Below the pieces are notes generated by a model, which was given only the letters and a program-made list of their open reading frames with translations, was not told the origin of the DNA and made no database searches. Source: Halalkalibacter suaedae (GTDB lineage: Bacteria > Bacillota > Bacilli > Bacillales > Bacillaceae_D). Taken from it: a DNA stretch of 56,829 nucleotides. A program made the translations under genes and the position numbers. Numbering within the stretch: the stretch's first letter is position 1; each line of letters opens with the position of its first letter. This document shows positions 49,786 to 56,829 of this stretch, one piece after another. The stretch is taken from assembly GCF_017939705.1 (NCBI RefSeq), contig NZ_JAGKSQ010000014.1:1-56829 (forward strand), given 5' to 3'.

Positions 49786-50539
49786 TTATCGATCCTTCCT
49801 GGCGAGTGGTTCGCCCTTCATAAATCTCAAGGAACTGTTCACTATATGTCCCATCTGCTTTGTAAACAACAATTGGTGGGAGACAATTCACTCCAGGACT
49901 CCCATCCTTAATTCCTTCGATTAGAACCATATTTGCTTCCTTTTCTGGCTTTGGATGAATAAATTGTATCCGCTTAGGTTCAACCCTATATTCTCTCATC
50001 ATCGTCATAAGGTCTGTTAATCGCTCTGGTCTATGGACAAAGGCGACTTTTCCCTTTTGCTTTACATATTTACTTGAAAGACGAACAACATCTTCTAACG
50101 TGCAATGAATCTCATGGCGGGCAATGGCTAAGTGCACATTTTGATTAATTTCCTTTTCTGATACTGTCTGAAAATATGGAGGATTACAAGTAACCACATC
50201 AAATGACTGATTAAGCTCTAACTCCTTAATATCAGAAACAATAAAGGACACGCGATCTGTTAATTGATTTAATTGATTTGACCGTGCTGCCATATGGACA
50301 AGCCTCTCCTGAATATCAACACCGACAATAGTTGCTTTTGAACGCGTCGTGAGTAGAAAAGGGATTACACCATTCCCTGTACATAAATCGAGAATACTCC
50401 CTTTTTGAATCGGTACTCGTACAAAACGTGCTAATAATACAGCATCGATTGAAAAGGAAAATACCTCTGAGCTTTGGATGACTTTTAAATCTGTTCCCGC
50501 AATATAATCAGTTCGTTCCCCTTCTAGTAATGTCACCAT
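49769..50539 (-). CDS. trmN6: tRNA1(Val) (adenine37-N6)-methyltransferase TrmN6 (YabB)
   Basis: This is a SAM-dependent N6-adenine methyltransferase of the TrmN6 family. The 256-residue protein has motif I SILDLCTGNGVIPFLL near residues 47-62 and the N6-amino-MTase motif NPPY near 127-130. It corresponds to B. subtilis YabB. Its 3' end overlaps the rsmI start by 17 nt. Confidence 0.92.
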   Translation of the reverse strand: MVTLLEGERTDYIAGTDLKVIQSSEVFSFSIDAVLLARFVRVPIQKGSILDLCTGNGVIPFLLTTRSKATIVGVDIQERLVHMAARSNQLNQLTDRVSFIVSDIKELELNQSFDVVTCNPPYFQTVSEKEINQNVHLAIARHEIHCTLEDVVRLSSKYVKQKGKVAFVHRPERLTDLMTMMREYRVEPKRIQFIHPKPEKEANMVLIEGIKDGSPGVNCLPPIVVYKADGTYSEQFLEIYEGRTTRQEGSINEAAK

Positions 50540-50577
50540 ATTACCTCATTCCTATATAGAAACTATATATTTATCGA

Positions 50578-50615
50578 AAGAAAGAACAGATCCCCCATTT
50601 CTAGAAGACCTGTCC
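50578..50615 (-). terminator. Possible terminator after yabA
   Basis: GGACAGGTC / GATCTGTTC pair with two G-T wobbles (arms 50584-50592 and 50607-50615) and the minus-strand flank is TTTCTTTC. The match is moderate. Confidence 0.4.
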
Positions 50616-50626
50616 TAAATGTTACC

Positions 50627-50989
50627 CTATTTTTGATGTAGAAAGGAAAGACAAAATAAACAATCATCTCCACCAGAACGGATACTACCATAATGAGTGT
50701 TACATACGTGGAATCCTTCTTGATAGAGCCTCGCTAAGTTATCATATCCTTCACCAACAAATGACTTCTTAGCTTTTTCATCCTTGGTAGTCGTCTCAAT
50801 ATGACTCTCTTCTTGAACTTCAAGACGTTCACGGAGATTTTCATTTTCGACATGCAAATAATGATTTTCTTCTATTAAATAGGCTAATTGTTCCTTTAGT
50901 CCTCGTAATTCATTATGCAACTCACCTAGACGCTCTTCTAAATGACTTACTTGTGTAAAGATTGCCTTCTTATCCACGATGTTTTCCAC
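50627..50989 (-). CDS. yabA: Replication initiation control protein YabA
   Basis: YabA bridges DnaA and DnaN to restrain initiation. The 120-residue protein has an N-terminal leucine-zipper-like coiled coil (about 5-60). The C-terminal zinc domain ends [20 protein letters not shown] with the Cys and His ligands intact. It lies between ricT and trmN6. Confidence 0.96.
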   Translation of the reverse strand: MENIVDKKAIFTQVSHLEERLGELHNELRGLKEQLAYLIEENHYLHVENENLRERLEVQEESHIETTTKDEKAKKSFVGEGYDNLARLYQEGFHVCNTHYGSIRSGGDDCLFCLSFLHQK

Positions 50990-50993
50990 CTCA

Positions 50994-51815
50994 TTATTCT
51001 GTGGCTTCGATCGGCTCCTTATTCGTTAACTCATCGAGTGTAAATTCAATTACACGTTCTCCATCAGCTAGTTCCACTTGAATAAGGTGCTCCAATAAAT
51101 TAAGACCTGTCACTTTCCCTTTTCCATGAGGAGTGTCTATACGCTTACCTATATCAGGTAACAGCTGTTTCGCTTCCTCATACGTGTCATTTTCATACTT
51201 CAAACAACACATTAACCTTCCACATAAACCAGAAATTTTAGCCGGGTTTAAGGAAAGATTCTGATCCTTCGCCATTTTAATAGAAACAGGCTCAAAATCC
51301 CCTAAAAACGACGAGCAACATAAGACCCGGCCACAAGGACCAATCCCACCGAGCATTTTGGCTTCATCCCTGACTCCAATTTGTCTCAGTTCAATTCTTG
51401 TTCTAAAGACAGCTGCTAGATCCTTAACTAATTCTCTGAAATCAATTCTTCCATCAGCAGTAAAGTAGAACAAAACCTTATTTCGATCAAATGTATATTC
51501 AACATCAACTAGCTTCATATCAAGCTGATGCTCAACAATCTTCTCTGTACAAACCTCGAATGCCTTTTTGGCAGCCTCAAGATTTTCCTCGACAGTTAAT
51601 TTATCCTTCTGAGTAGCGATACGAATGACTTGCTTCAAAGGCAATACTACATCATTCTCACCAACTGTCTTCGTTTCAATCACAACTCGTCCAAACTCAA
51701 TTCCTCTTGAGGTTTCAACGATAACCATTTCTTCTTTCTCTAACTGAAACGAACCTGGGGAGAAATAATAGATCTTTCCTGCCTTCTTAAAGCGAACACC
51801 TACGACTTGATGCAA
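50994..51815 (-). CDS. ricT: Regulatory iron-sulfur-containing complex subunit RicT (YaaT, PSP1 domain)
   Basis: RicT forms a complex with RicA and RicF that promotes RNase Y-dependent mRNA processing and sporulation. The 273-residue PSP1-domain protein carries a cysteine-rich part ([17 protein letters not shown] and [13 protein letters not shown], near 167-216) that ligands Fe-S clusters in the family. It is between holB and yabA. Confidence 0.96.
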   Translation of the reverse strand: MHQVVGVRFKKAGKIYYFSPGSFQLEKEEMVIVETSRGIEFGRVVIETKTVGENDVVLPLKQVIRIATQKDKLTVEENLEAAKKAFEVCTEKIVEHQLDMKLVDVEYTFDRNKVLFYFTADGRIDFRELVKDLAAVFRTRIELRQIGVRDEAKMLGGIGPCGRVLCCSSFLGDFEPVSIKMAKDQNLSLNPAKISGLCGRLMCCLKYENDTYEEAKQLLPDIGKRIDTPHGKGKVTGLNLLEHLIQVELADGERVIEFTLDELTNKEPIEATE

Positions 51816-51819
51816 TCTT

Positions 51820-52809
51820 CTATCCCTCCTGTATCGAAAGCATAAGCTTCTCCATCAAAAGCTGTGGATTGACATTAGAATGAAGATGTCTTTTTGCTTC
51901 AAGAACATAAGACATATTCATACTTAGCCTCTGCTGTGAACGATGAAGAGCCTGCTGCTCTATTAAACCGATTTGGTCGACAAAAGCTAAATGATCGACC
52001 TTACCTATCTTTGAAAACAATAGATCTCTAAACCATAAAAGGATCATATCCAATCCTGTTTCTAACTGCCATTTCTCTTTAAACAATGGCAACCACTTTT
52101 CTTGTATCGTAAAAAGTAGTTGTGTAGGCCGAGAATAGAGTTCCTCCATCAATTGTATCACTACGCTTCGTGCTTGTGCAATCCAATCTGCTTCTATCAT
52201 TTGTTCCACATCTTCATAACTTGTTGTCAAACTAGCCAGTAAGCTAGCATTTGTTGTTGAAATTCCCATATCCTCCAACATTTTTAGAAATAACTCTCGC
52301 TTTAATGGTGCAAAACTCAAAGACTGACTTCTAGATTGTATTGTTGGTAAGATTTTTTGAGTGTTCTCTGTCAATAATATTGCAAGCGTTGCACCATTGG
52401 GCTCCTCTAAAAATTTTAGAATGCTGTTTGCTGCACCTGTTGTCATCAAGTCAGCTTGATCAACAATATATACTTTTTTTGCAGACTCAACGCCTCTATA
52501 TGAAAATTCTTTTTGTAAATGCTCAACTTGATGCTTTTTTATTGATAAGCCATCAGGCTCGATCATGTGTAAGTCTGGATGATTTCCATGCTCAATTCGT
52601 TTGCAATCAACACAATATTGGCATGGGTCTATTCCTTTGACTTCCTTGCAAAAGAAGCTCTTCGCTAATTGAAGAGCTACTTTCCTTTTTCCTGTCCCTT
52701 TGCTGCCTTCAAAAAGGTAAGCATGGGCAAGACGGTTCTTTGCTAATGTTCGAGATAGTACATTGACGACCCTTGGCTGTATTTCTTCTAAATGTCCCCA
52801 TGTTTCCAT
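51820..52809 (-). CDS. holB: DNA polymerase III delta' subunit
   Basis: HolB is part of the clamp loader. The 329-residue protein has a P-loop-like GSKGTGKR near residues 36-43, a zinc cluster (CQYCVDCKRIEHG) and the SNC-type sensor region (TTGAANSILKFLEEP). It lies 4 nt upstream of ricT and 11 nt after darA. The yaaR gene between darA and holB in B. subtilis is absent. Confidence 0.95.
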   Translation of the reverse strand: METWGHLEEIQPRVVNVLSRTLAKNRLAHAYLFEGSKGTGKRKVALQLAKSFFCKEVKGIDPCQYCVDCKRIEHGNHPDLHMIEPDGLSIKKHQVEHLQKEFSYRGVESAKKVYIVDQADLMTTGAANSILKFLEEPNGATLAILLTENTQKILPTIQSRSQSLSFAPLKRELFLKMLEDMGISTTNASLLASLTTSYEDVEQMIEADWIAQARSVVIQLMEELYSRPTQLLFTIQEKWLPLFKEKWQLETGLDMILLWFRDLLFSKIGKVDHLAFVDQIGLIEQQALHRSQQRLSMNMSYVLEAKRHLHSNVNPQLLMEKLMLSIQEG

Positions 52810-52820
52810 GTTCTCACACC

Positions 52821-53150
<330 letters not shown>

Positions 53151-53169
53151 CTAAGACAGCTCCTTCTTG

Positions 53170-53796
53170 TTAAAATAACTTATCAATTTCAACCATTGCA
53201 TCCTTAAATACATTAGAAATCGGTTGATTTGCATCGATCTTTTTAATTCGATTTGGGTAGGTTTCCATTACCTTCTTATAGCCTTCACGAACGCGTTCAT
53301 GAAAGTGCATTGCTTCTTGATCAAGACGATTAATTTCACGATCATCATCATTTTTTATTCGTGTCAAACCGATCTCTGGATCAACATCAAAAAACAACGT
53401 CAAATCTGGTAAATAGCCTTCAATCGCAAATTCATTAATTGCCTTCACATTATCAAACCCAATTCCTCTTGCATAGCCTTGATAAGCTAGACTGCTATCA
53501 ATGAATCGATCACAAAGTACAATCTTTCCTTCGTTCAATGCAGGGATCACCTTTTCAACAAGATGTTGTCTTCTAGCTGCAGCATATAGTAGTGCTTCTG
53601 TGCGGCTGTCCATCTCTGTATGCTCTATATCTAATATAACCGTTCTTATTTGTTCAGCTATGCGAATGCCACCTGGTTCGCGTGTTCGAACAACACTGTA
53701 ACTCTTTTCCTTTAATGCTGCTTCAATTTCAGCTAAGACAGTTGTTTTTCCTGCCCCTTCTCCACCTTCAAACGTGATAAAAAAACCTTTACTCAT
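53170..53796 (-). CDS. tmk: Thymidylate kinase
   Basis: Tmk phosphorylates dTMP to dTDP. The 208-residue protein has P-loop [12 protein letters not shown] near 9-20, the DRF/RxP region REPGG near 39-43 and [13 protein letters not shown] near 92-104. ATG at 53796 is chosen with GGAGG 6 nt upstream; the longer frame overlaps yaaO further. It overlaps the yaaO stop by 8 nt. Confidence 0.97.
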   Translation of the reverse strand: MSKGFFITFEGGEGAGKTTVLAEIEAALKEKSYSVVRTREPGGIRIAEQIRTVILDIEHTEMDSRTEALLYAAARRQHLVEKVIPALNEGKIVLCDRFIDSSLAYQGYARGIGFDNVKAINEFAIEGYLPDLTLFFDVDPEIGLTRIKNDDDREINRLDQEAMHFHERVREGYKKVMETYPNRIKKIDANQPISNVFKDAMVEIDKLF

Positions 53797-55240
53797 TGTC
53801 ATCCTCCGAATCAATAACCAAAACATCCTTCAAATCGTGCTCCAGTTGAAACTTTGCCCCTACAGCTATCAATTTTTCTATTTCTTCAATTATACGCTTA
53901 TCTATCCTTTCACCTGGTAGAACTACAGGAATGCCTGGTGGATACGGAATAATAGACTCAGCTGAAATAAAACCTACTGCCTCGTTAAGTAAAACACGTC
54001 TTTTCTTTGCTTTACGAATGGCTAGGGAGCTTAATTCAAATTTCTTCACACCAATGTTAACCCTAGGAGACTCTCTTTCAGTATCATTGACTACATCATA
54101 AGCTTGTAGGAGTTTTCCTACAGAATGAATGGCCTGTATAGGTAGTTCTAGATCTACTTCACCTAATCCAAAAATAAATAACACATGCTTATCGTCAGCA
54201 AGTTCAGGATAGAGATTGTGTTTAATAAATATATCTTGAAGTTCAAAGCCTGTTAGTTTAGTTGTTGTTCTTATTGTAACTTTTAATGGGTCGGAAAGAT
54301 ACCAAACATTCCAATTCACGACTTCGATCTGTTTAATCTTAGATAATTCTTTTTTTACTACATCAATTCCTGCCAGAATAACATCAATTTCTGCTTTTGT
54401 TAAAGACTCAGCGTAAGACCTTGCTCCATCCAATGAGGCCATTAGTAAGTAAGACGGGCTGCTTGATTGAAACATTGCTAACGCTTCCTTTATCTTATGT
54501 TCTATATCACCATTTAGTTTCTCACTTATATGTAAAAAGGAACTCATTGTTAAAGCCGGAAGCATCTTATGTGCTGATTGCACAACCACATCTGCTCCTA
54601 CATCTAATGTTGAATATGGAAAAGGATCTCCTAAACAATAATGAGCACCATGTGCCTCATCAACTAAGACAAGCATATTTCTTTGCTTCGCTTCCATGAT
54701 CAAAGGCTTAAGGTCGAGACTTGTACCGTAGTAATTTGGATAAGTTAGTAGTAAACCTTTTGCTTCTGGAAAACGAGTGATTGCATCCTCAAACGTCTCA
54801 GTATTCACTCCAATGGGAAGAGTAGTAACTGGATCATATTCCGGTGCAAGCAGGATCGGAGTAACCCCTGCAATTTCCATAGCATGAAAAACAGACTTGT
54901 GGCTGTTACGCTGTACCAAAACCTGATCGCCTCGTTCAAAGCAGCCATAAATCATCGCTAAATTACCAACAGTCGTTCCACCTACAAGAAAAAAGGTTCG
55001 CTTCGCACCATATAATTCAGCCGCTTTCCTCTGGGCTTCAAGTATCGGCCCAGTCGGTGCATGTAGATCATCAAGACCAGCTAATTCTGTCACATCATAT
55101 GGTAATGCTCCCTTAAAGTCCTCATACATCTCATCATGAAAAAACAGACCATTTTTATGGCCAGGTACATGGAAAGAGACCGGGTTACGACGGGTATAGT
55201 GTTTGATTGCCTCAATTAAAGGCGTCTTCTGCCAATCCAA
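53789..55240 (-). CDS. yaaO: Orn/Lys/Arg decarboxylase family protein YaaO
   Basis: This is a fold-type I PLP enzyme of the arginine/lysine decarboxylase group; the substrate is not certain. The 483-residue protein has the N-terminal [13 protein letters not shown] and the PLP Schiff-base lysine in [10 protein letters not shown] near residue 228. LVDEAHGAH carries the PLP-binding Asp. The C-terminal family domain has [17 protein letters not shown]. The start is TTG with GGAG 10 nt upstream. xpaC and yaaN, which lie between csfB and yaaO in B. subtilis, are absent. Confidence 0.92.
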   Translation of the reverse strand: MDWQKTPLIEAIKHYTRRNPVSFHVPGHKNGLFFHDEMYEDFKGALPYDVTELAGLDDLHAPTGPILEAQRKAAELYGAKRTFFLVGGTTVGNLAMIYGCFERGDQVLVQRNSHKSVFHAMEIAGVTPILLAPEYDPVTTLPIGVNTETFEDAITRFPEAKGLLLTYPNYYGTSLDLKPLIMEAKQRNMLVLVDEAHGAHYCLGDPFPYSTLDVGADVVVQSAHKMLPALTMSSFLHISEKLNGDIEHKIKEALAMFQSSSPSYLLMASLDGARSYAESLTKAEIDVILAGIDVVKKELSKIKQIEVVNWNVWYLSDPLKVTIRTTTKLTGFELQDIFIKHNLYPELADDKHVLFIFGLGEVDLELPIQAIHSVGKLLQAYDVVNDTERESPRVNIGVKKFELSSLAIRKAKKRRVLLNEAVGFISAESIIPYPPGIPVVLPGERIDKRIIEEIEKLIAVGAKFQLEHDLKDVLVIDSEDDNE

Positions 55241-55288
55241 TTAACAACGTCTCCTTTGAATACTAAATATCAATCAGTAATATCCATT

Positions 55289-55317
55289 ATGATACAGTAC
55301 TTTCTTATCTTTGTTAA
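55289..55317 (-). promoter_or_regulatory. yaaO-tmk operon promoter (sigma-A)
   Basis: Minus-strand -35 TTAACA (55312-55317) and -10 TATCAT (55289-55294) with a 17-nt spacer lie about 50 nt upstream of yaaO. Confidence 0.6.
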
Positions 55318-55344
55318 GGAACATCACGGATACTGCCAGTTCTC

Positions 55345-55384
55345 TTAAAAAGGAAAAGGCAAGTCTACAGAAGACTTGCCTTTG
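55345..55384 (-). terminator. Rho-independent terminator after csfB
   Basis: Perfect 12-bp arms AAAGGCAAGTCT (55356-55367) and AGACTTGCCTTT (55373-55384) are followed on the minus strand by TTTCCTTTTT. Confidence 0.88.
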
Positions 55385-55386
55385 TA

Positions 55387-55587
55387 TCATATAAAATTAT
55401 TTGATAATGTCCTCACTTGTTTTACATAAGTATGATAGACTGCATCTTTCTCATCTGAATGGACTAGTTCACTTTCGCATGACAAACATATAAACGTGTT
55501 CACAACTTGTAATCCTTCAGGCTTCCTCTTATTACAGATCATACAATTATCGCCGAGCCGCACTTTCATTAATTTAGTCTTTGGCAT
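55387..55587 (-). CDS. csfB: Anti-sigma-G factor Gin (CsfB)
   Basis: Gin inhibits sigma-G prematurely and sigma-E in the forespore. The 66-residue protein has the two CxxC zinc motifs: NCMICNKR near residues 15-22 and FICLSCES near 33-40. ATG at 55587 is chosen with GGGGTGATC just upstream; the longer frame starts inside the promoter region. It is the first gene after the rRNA operon, as csfB is after rrnA in B. subtilis. Confidence 0.92.
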   Translation of the reverse strand: MPKTKLMKVRLGDNCMICNKRKPEGLQVVNTFICLSCESELVHSDEKDAVYHTYVKQVRTLSNNFI

Positions 55588-55605
55588 TATGATCACCCCT
55601 GACAT

Positions 55606-55635
55606 CAGTATCGGCTTTCAAATAAAAATTCATAC
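55606..55635 (-). promoter_or_regulatory. csfB promoter, sigma-F type
   Basis: Minus-strand GTATG (55631-55635), 15 nt, then GCCGATACTG (55606-55615). This fits the sigma-F pattern (GYWTA-N15-GGNRANAHTW) in most positions. csfB is a sigma-F gene in B. subtilis. Confidence 0.65.
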
Positions 55636-55690
55636 ACTCTTTCTTCTAAACTATTCAACTTAAACTAATTTGTGCCTGTATAAATAGAAA

Positions 55691-55987
55691 TTATCTTAAT
55701 GGGAAGGGGATGTCGGGAAACTTTTTAGATTTATTAAATAGTATTAGCCAATTATTAAAGTTTACTAGCTGATTTTGTGATAATATACTAGCCGATAAGA
55801 GCAACTCCCCCCTTTTTCTCGGAGAAAGAGGTCTTCTCAGCGGGCGAAAGCTGCCTTTTATCATGGGGCATGGCTCTTTATGAGCGGGATTGGGTATTTT
55901 ATGAGCCGATGCTAGCAACTTATGAGCCGAATTAAATGTATTATGAGCCAAATCTACACTATTATGAGCCTCAGTTAAACTCACCAT
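55691..55987 (-). CDS. Short ORF of repeat copy 1 encoding SAHK-type heptads
   Basis: The 98-codon minus-strand frame begins MVSLTEAHNSVDLAHN and contains five consecutive heptads starting with Ala-His-Asn/Lys. A short basic stretch (PMIKGSFRPLRRPLSPRKRG) and a hydrophobic-rich tail follow. No ribosome-binding site better than AAAAAGAT is seen and there is no recognised domain. It may be a by-product of the 21-bp repeat rather than a gene. Function unknown. Confidence 0.25.
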   Translation of the reverse strand: MVSLTEAHNSVDLAHNTFNSAHKLLASAHKIPNPAHKEPCPMIKGSFRPLRRPLSPRKRGELLLSASILSQNQLVNFNNWLILFNKSKKFPDIPFPLR

Positions 55988-56141
55988 CTTTTTTGATGCA
56001 CAAGCTGACAGTTGTTGGTTTGATTAATTTTAAATTTGGATTTGTTATTCTAGATATTGATCTTTCACTTAGTGGGGGGCTTTTTATTCATTGTGCTCTT
56101 TTAAAAAGAGCTAAGTGACTGAAATTCCAGCCAAATTCTCT
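55812..56141. repeat. Long repeat, copy 1 (with 21-bp sub-repeats)
   Basis: A unit of about 330 bp starts near TTTTCTCGGAGAAAGAGG. It contains five TTATGAGCC/G cores spaced exactly 21 bp apart (about 55880-55970), a linker and the hairpin GCTCTTTTTAAAAAGAGC-like palindrome near 56093-56110. The same order of elements recurs in copies 2 and 3. Confidence 0.88.
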
Positions 56142-56448
56142 ATTTACTCGAAGAAGCAGGTCACTTCAGCGGCCTAAAGATGCCTTTTACCATAGGGAAG
56201 GGCTTTTTTTGAGCGGGATTGGCTATTTTATGAGCCGAACTAGCTGTTTTATGAGCCAAATCTACACTTTTATGAGCCTCAGCTGAACTCACCTTTCCTG
56301 ATGCACAAGCTGACGGTTATTCGTTTGATTAATTTTAAATTGAATTTTATTATTCTTGATAATGATCTTTCACTTAATAGATGGCTTTTTATTCATTGTG
56401 CTCTTTTAAAAAGAGCTAAGTGACTCAAGTTCCAGCCAACTTCTCATA
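56142..56448. repeat. Long repeat, copy 2
   Basis: A unit of about 307 bp is collinear with copy 1 but has four 21-bp cores, one fewer. It contains the same linker (GATGCACAAGCTGAC...) and the same GCTCTTTTAAAAAGAGC palindrome near 56399-56416. The difference from copy 1 is exactly one sub-repeat plus small indels. Confidence 0.88.
56161..56292 (-). CDS. Short ORF of repeat copy 2 encoding SAHK-type heptads
   Basis: A 43-codon frame from a GTG (VSSAEAHKSVDLAHKTASS) continues through four heptads and ends FPMVKGIFRPLK. It is in the same frame and register as the ORFs of copies 1 and 3. Start and expression are uncertain. Confidence 0.2.
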   Translation of the reverse strand: MSSAEAHKSVDLAHKTASSAHKIANPAQKKPFPMVKGIFRPLK

Positions 56449-56611
56449 TTTTCTCGGAGAAGCAGGTCTCCTCAGCTGCCACACTTGCCTTTTTACCATG
56501 AGGTAGGGGCTTTATGAGCAGGATTGGCTATTTTATGAGCCACTGCCTGCAATTTATGAGCCGAACTAGCTGTTTTATGAGCCCAATCTACACTATTATG
56601 AGCCTCAGCTG
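56449..56611. repeat. Long repeat, copy 3 (truncated)
   Basis: The third copy begins TTTTCTCGGAGAAGCAGG and has five 21-bp cores (56514-56605). It then diverges near 56611 (AGCTGGAGTCC), so the linker and palindrome are missing. It lies about 90 nt before the 5S terminator. Confidence 0.85.
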
Positions 56612-56681
56612 GAGTCCTTGATGTTTCCTTGAAATTGGCCAAAGTCAGTAGCTCCTTGGTCTCGCCTTTGGCTCTTTTCAA
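56493..56681 (-). CDS. Short ORF of repeat copy 3 encoding SAHK-type heptads
   Basis: A 62-codon minus-strand frame starts outside the repeat (MKRAKGETKELL). It enters five heptads beginning Ala-His-Lys/Asn and stops after APTSW. It shares the frame of copies 1 and 2. No domain is recognised and it may not be expressed. Confidence 0.25.
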   Translation of the reverse strand: MKRAKGETKELLTLANFKETSRTPAEAHNSVDWAHKTASSAHKLQAVAHKIANPAHKAPTSW

Positions 56682-56699
56682 GATGCTTATCTATCTATA

Positions 56700-56737
56700 T
56701 AAAAATAAAAAAAGCACAATCCAAATGGATTGTGCTT
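56700..56737 (-). terminator. Rho-independent terminator of the rRNA operon
   Basis: Perfect 11-bp arms AAGCACAATCC (56712-56722) and GGATTGTGCTT (56727-56737) with a 4-nt loop are followed on the minus strand by a T-run. It lies just after the 5S gene. Confidence 0.95.
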
Positions 56738-56741
56738 AATT

Positions 56742-56829
56742 GCCCGGCAACGTCCTACTCTCACAGGGGGAAGCCCCCAACTACCATCGGCGCTGAAGAG
56801 CTTAACGACCGTGTTCGGCATGGGAACGG
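56742..56829 (-). rRNA. 5S ribosomal RNA, 3' part (partial)
   Basis: The reverse complement contains the conserved 5S segments CCGTTCCCATGCCGAACACG, AAGCTCTTCAGCGCCGATGG and GTGAGAGTAGGACG, ending GTTGCCGGGC. About 88 nt of the 3' part are present; the 5' end is beyond the window. It corresponds to the 5S of rrnA, which precedes csfB in B. subtilis. Confidence 0.97.

Noticed and set aside
55936-56118. Plus-strand ORF within the repeat array
   Set aside because: It is not conserved in frame between repeat copies and has no recognisable features.
55860-56620. CRISPR array
   Set aside because: The repeated core is only 9-10 bp with 11-12 bp spacers, and spacers recur between copies. CRISPR repeats and spacers are much longer, and no cas genes are present.

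Overview
The window is a low-GC Firmicute chromosome segment, almost certainly from a spore-forming member of the Bacillaceae. It carries spoIIE, spoVT, spoVG, yabG, yabP/yabQ, fin, csfB and sspF, plus B. subtilis-type sigma-factor promoters. It starts inside the 5' end of a 16S rRNA gene and ends inside a 5S rRNA gene. Between them lies the B. subtilis rrnA-to-rrn(lysS) interval, written here in reverse: every gene except abrB is on the minus strand. Breaks inside both rRNA genes suggest a draft contig ending at collapsed rRNA operons. The genus cannot be fixed from the sequence alone; an alkaliphilic Bacillus relative is a guess.

Layout in coordinate order (reverse of transcription). 1-410: rrn leader with tandem promoters. 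411-7954: lysS, the folate/p-aminobenzoate operon (pabB-pabA-pabC-folP-folB-folK-yazB) and cysK. 8058-13847: hslO, coaX, ftsH, hpt, tilS. 13828-15057: a YjjB/YjjP-type exporter pair that B. subtilis lacks here. 15089-19361: yabT, yabS, spoIIE. 19646-20532: one tRNA-Met and a yhfI-like metallo-hydrolase. 20658-30247: yabR, divIC, yabQ, yabP, rqcP, yabN, yabM, spoVT, mfd. 30534-37459: fin, pth, ctc, prs, glmU, spoVG, ridA, purR, ispE. 37617-43140: sspF, veg, yabG, ksgA, rnmV, yabE, tatD. 43247-45592: metS with a T-box leader. 45589-48385: a HerA-type ATPase and a NurA-type nuclease. 48573-48863: abrB on the plus strand. 48925-55587: rsmI, trmN6, yabA, ricT, holB, darA, tmk, yaaO, csfB. 55812-56620: three copies of a roughly 310-330 bp repeat built around a strict 21-bp sub-repeat. 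Then the 5S terminator and 5S rRNA.

Most genes are housekeeping: translation, tRNA and rRNA modification, folate, nucleotide and cell-wall precursor supply, transcription-coupled repair. Sporulation genes are interleaved, and several promoters fit dedicated sigma factors: sigma-G (spoVT, fin, sspF), sigma-F (csfB), sigma-E (yabP), sigma-K (yabG), sigma-H (spoVG), sigma-B (ctc) and Spo0A-activated sigma-A (spoIIE). abrB has tandem 0A boxes downstream of its promoter, as in B. subtilis.

The departures from the B. subtilis order are the most informative part. Gained here: the HerA-NurA pair, the YjjP/YjjB pair, the yhfI-like gene and the SAHK-type repeat array beside the 5S gene. Not found at their usual places: dusB, yazA, yaaR, xpaC-yaaN and the tRNA-Glu next to tRNA-Met. 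The strongest candidate for something undescribed is the 21-bp repeat array. The HerA-NurA pair in a core locus is second.
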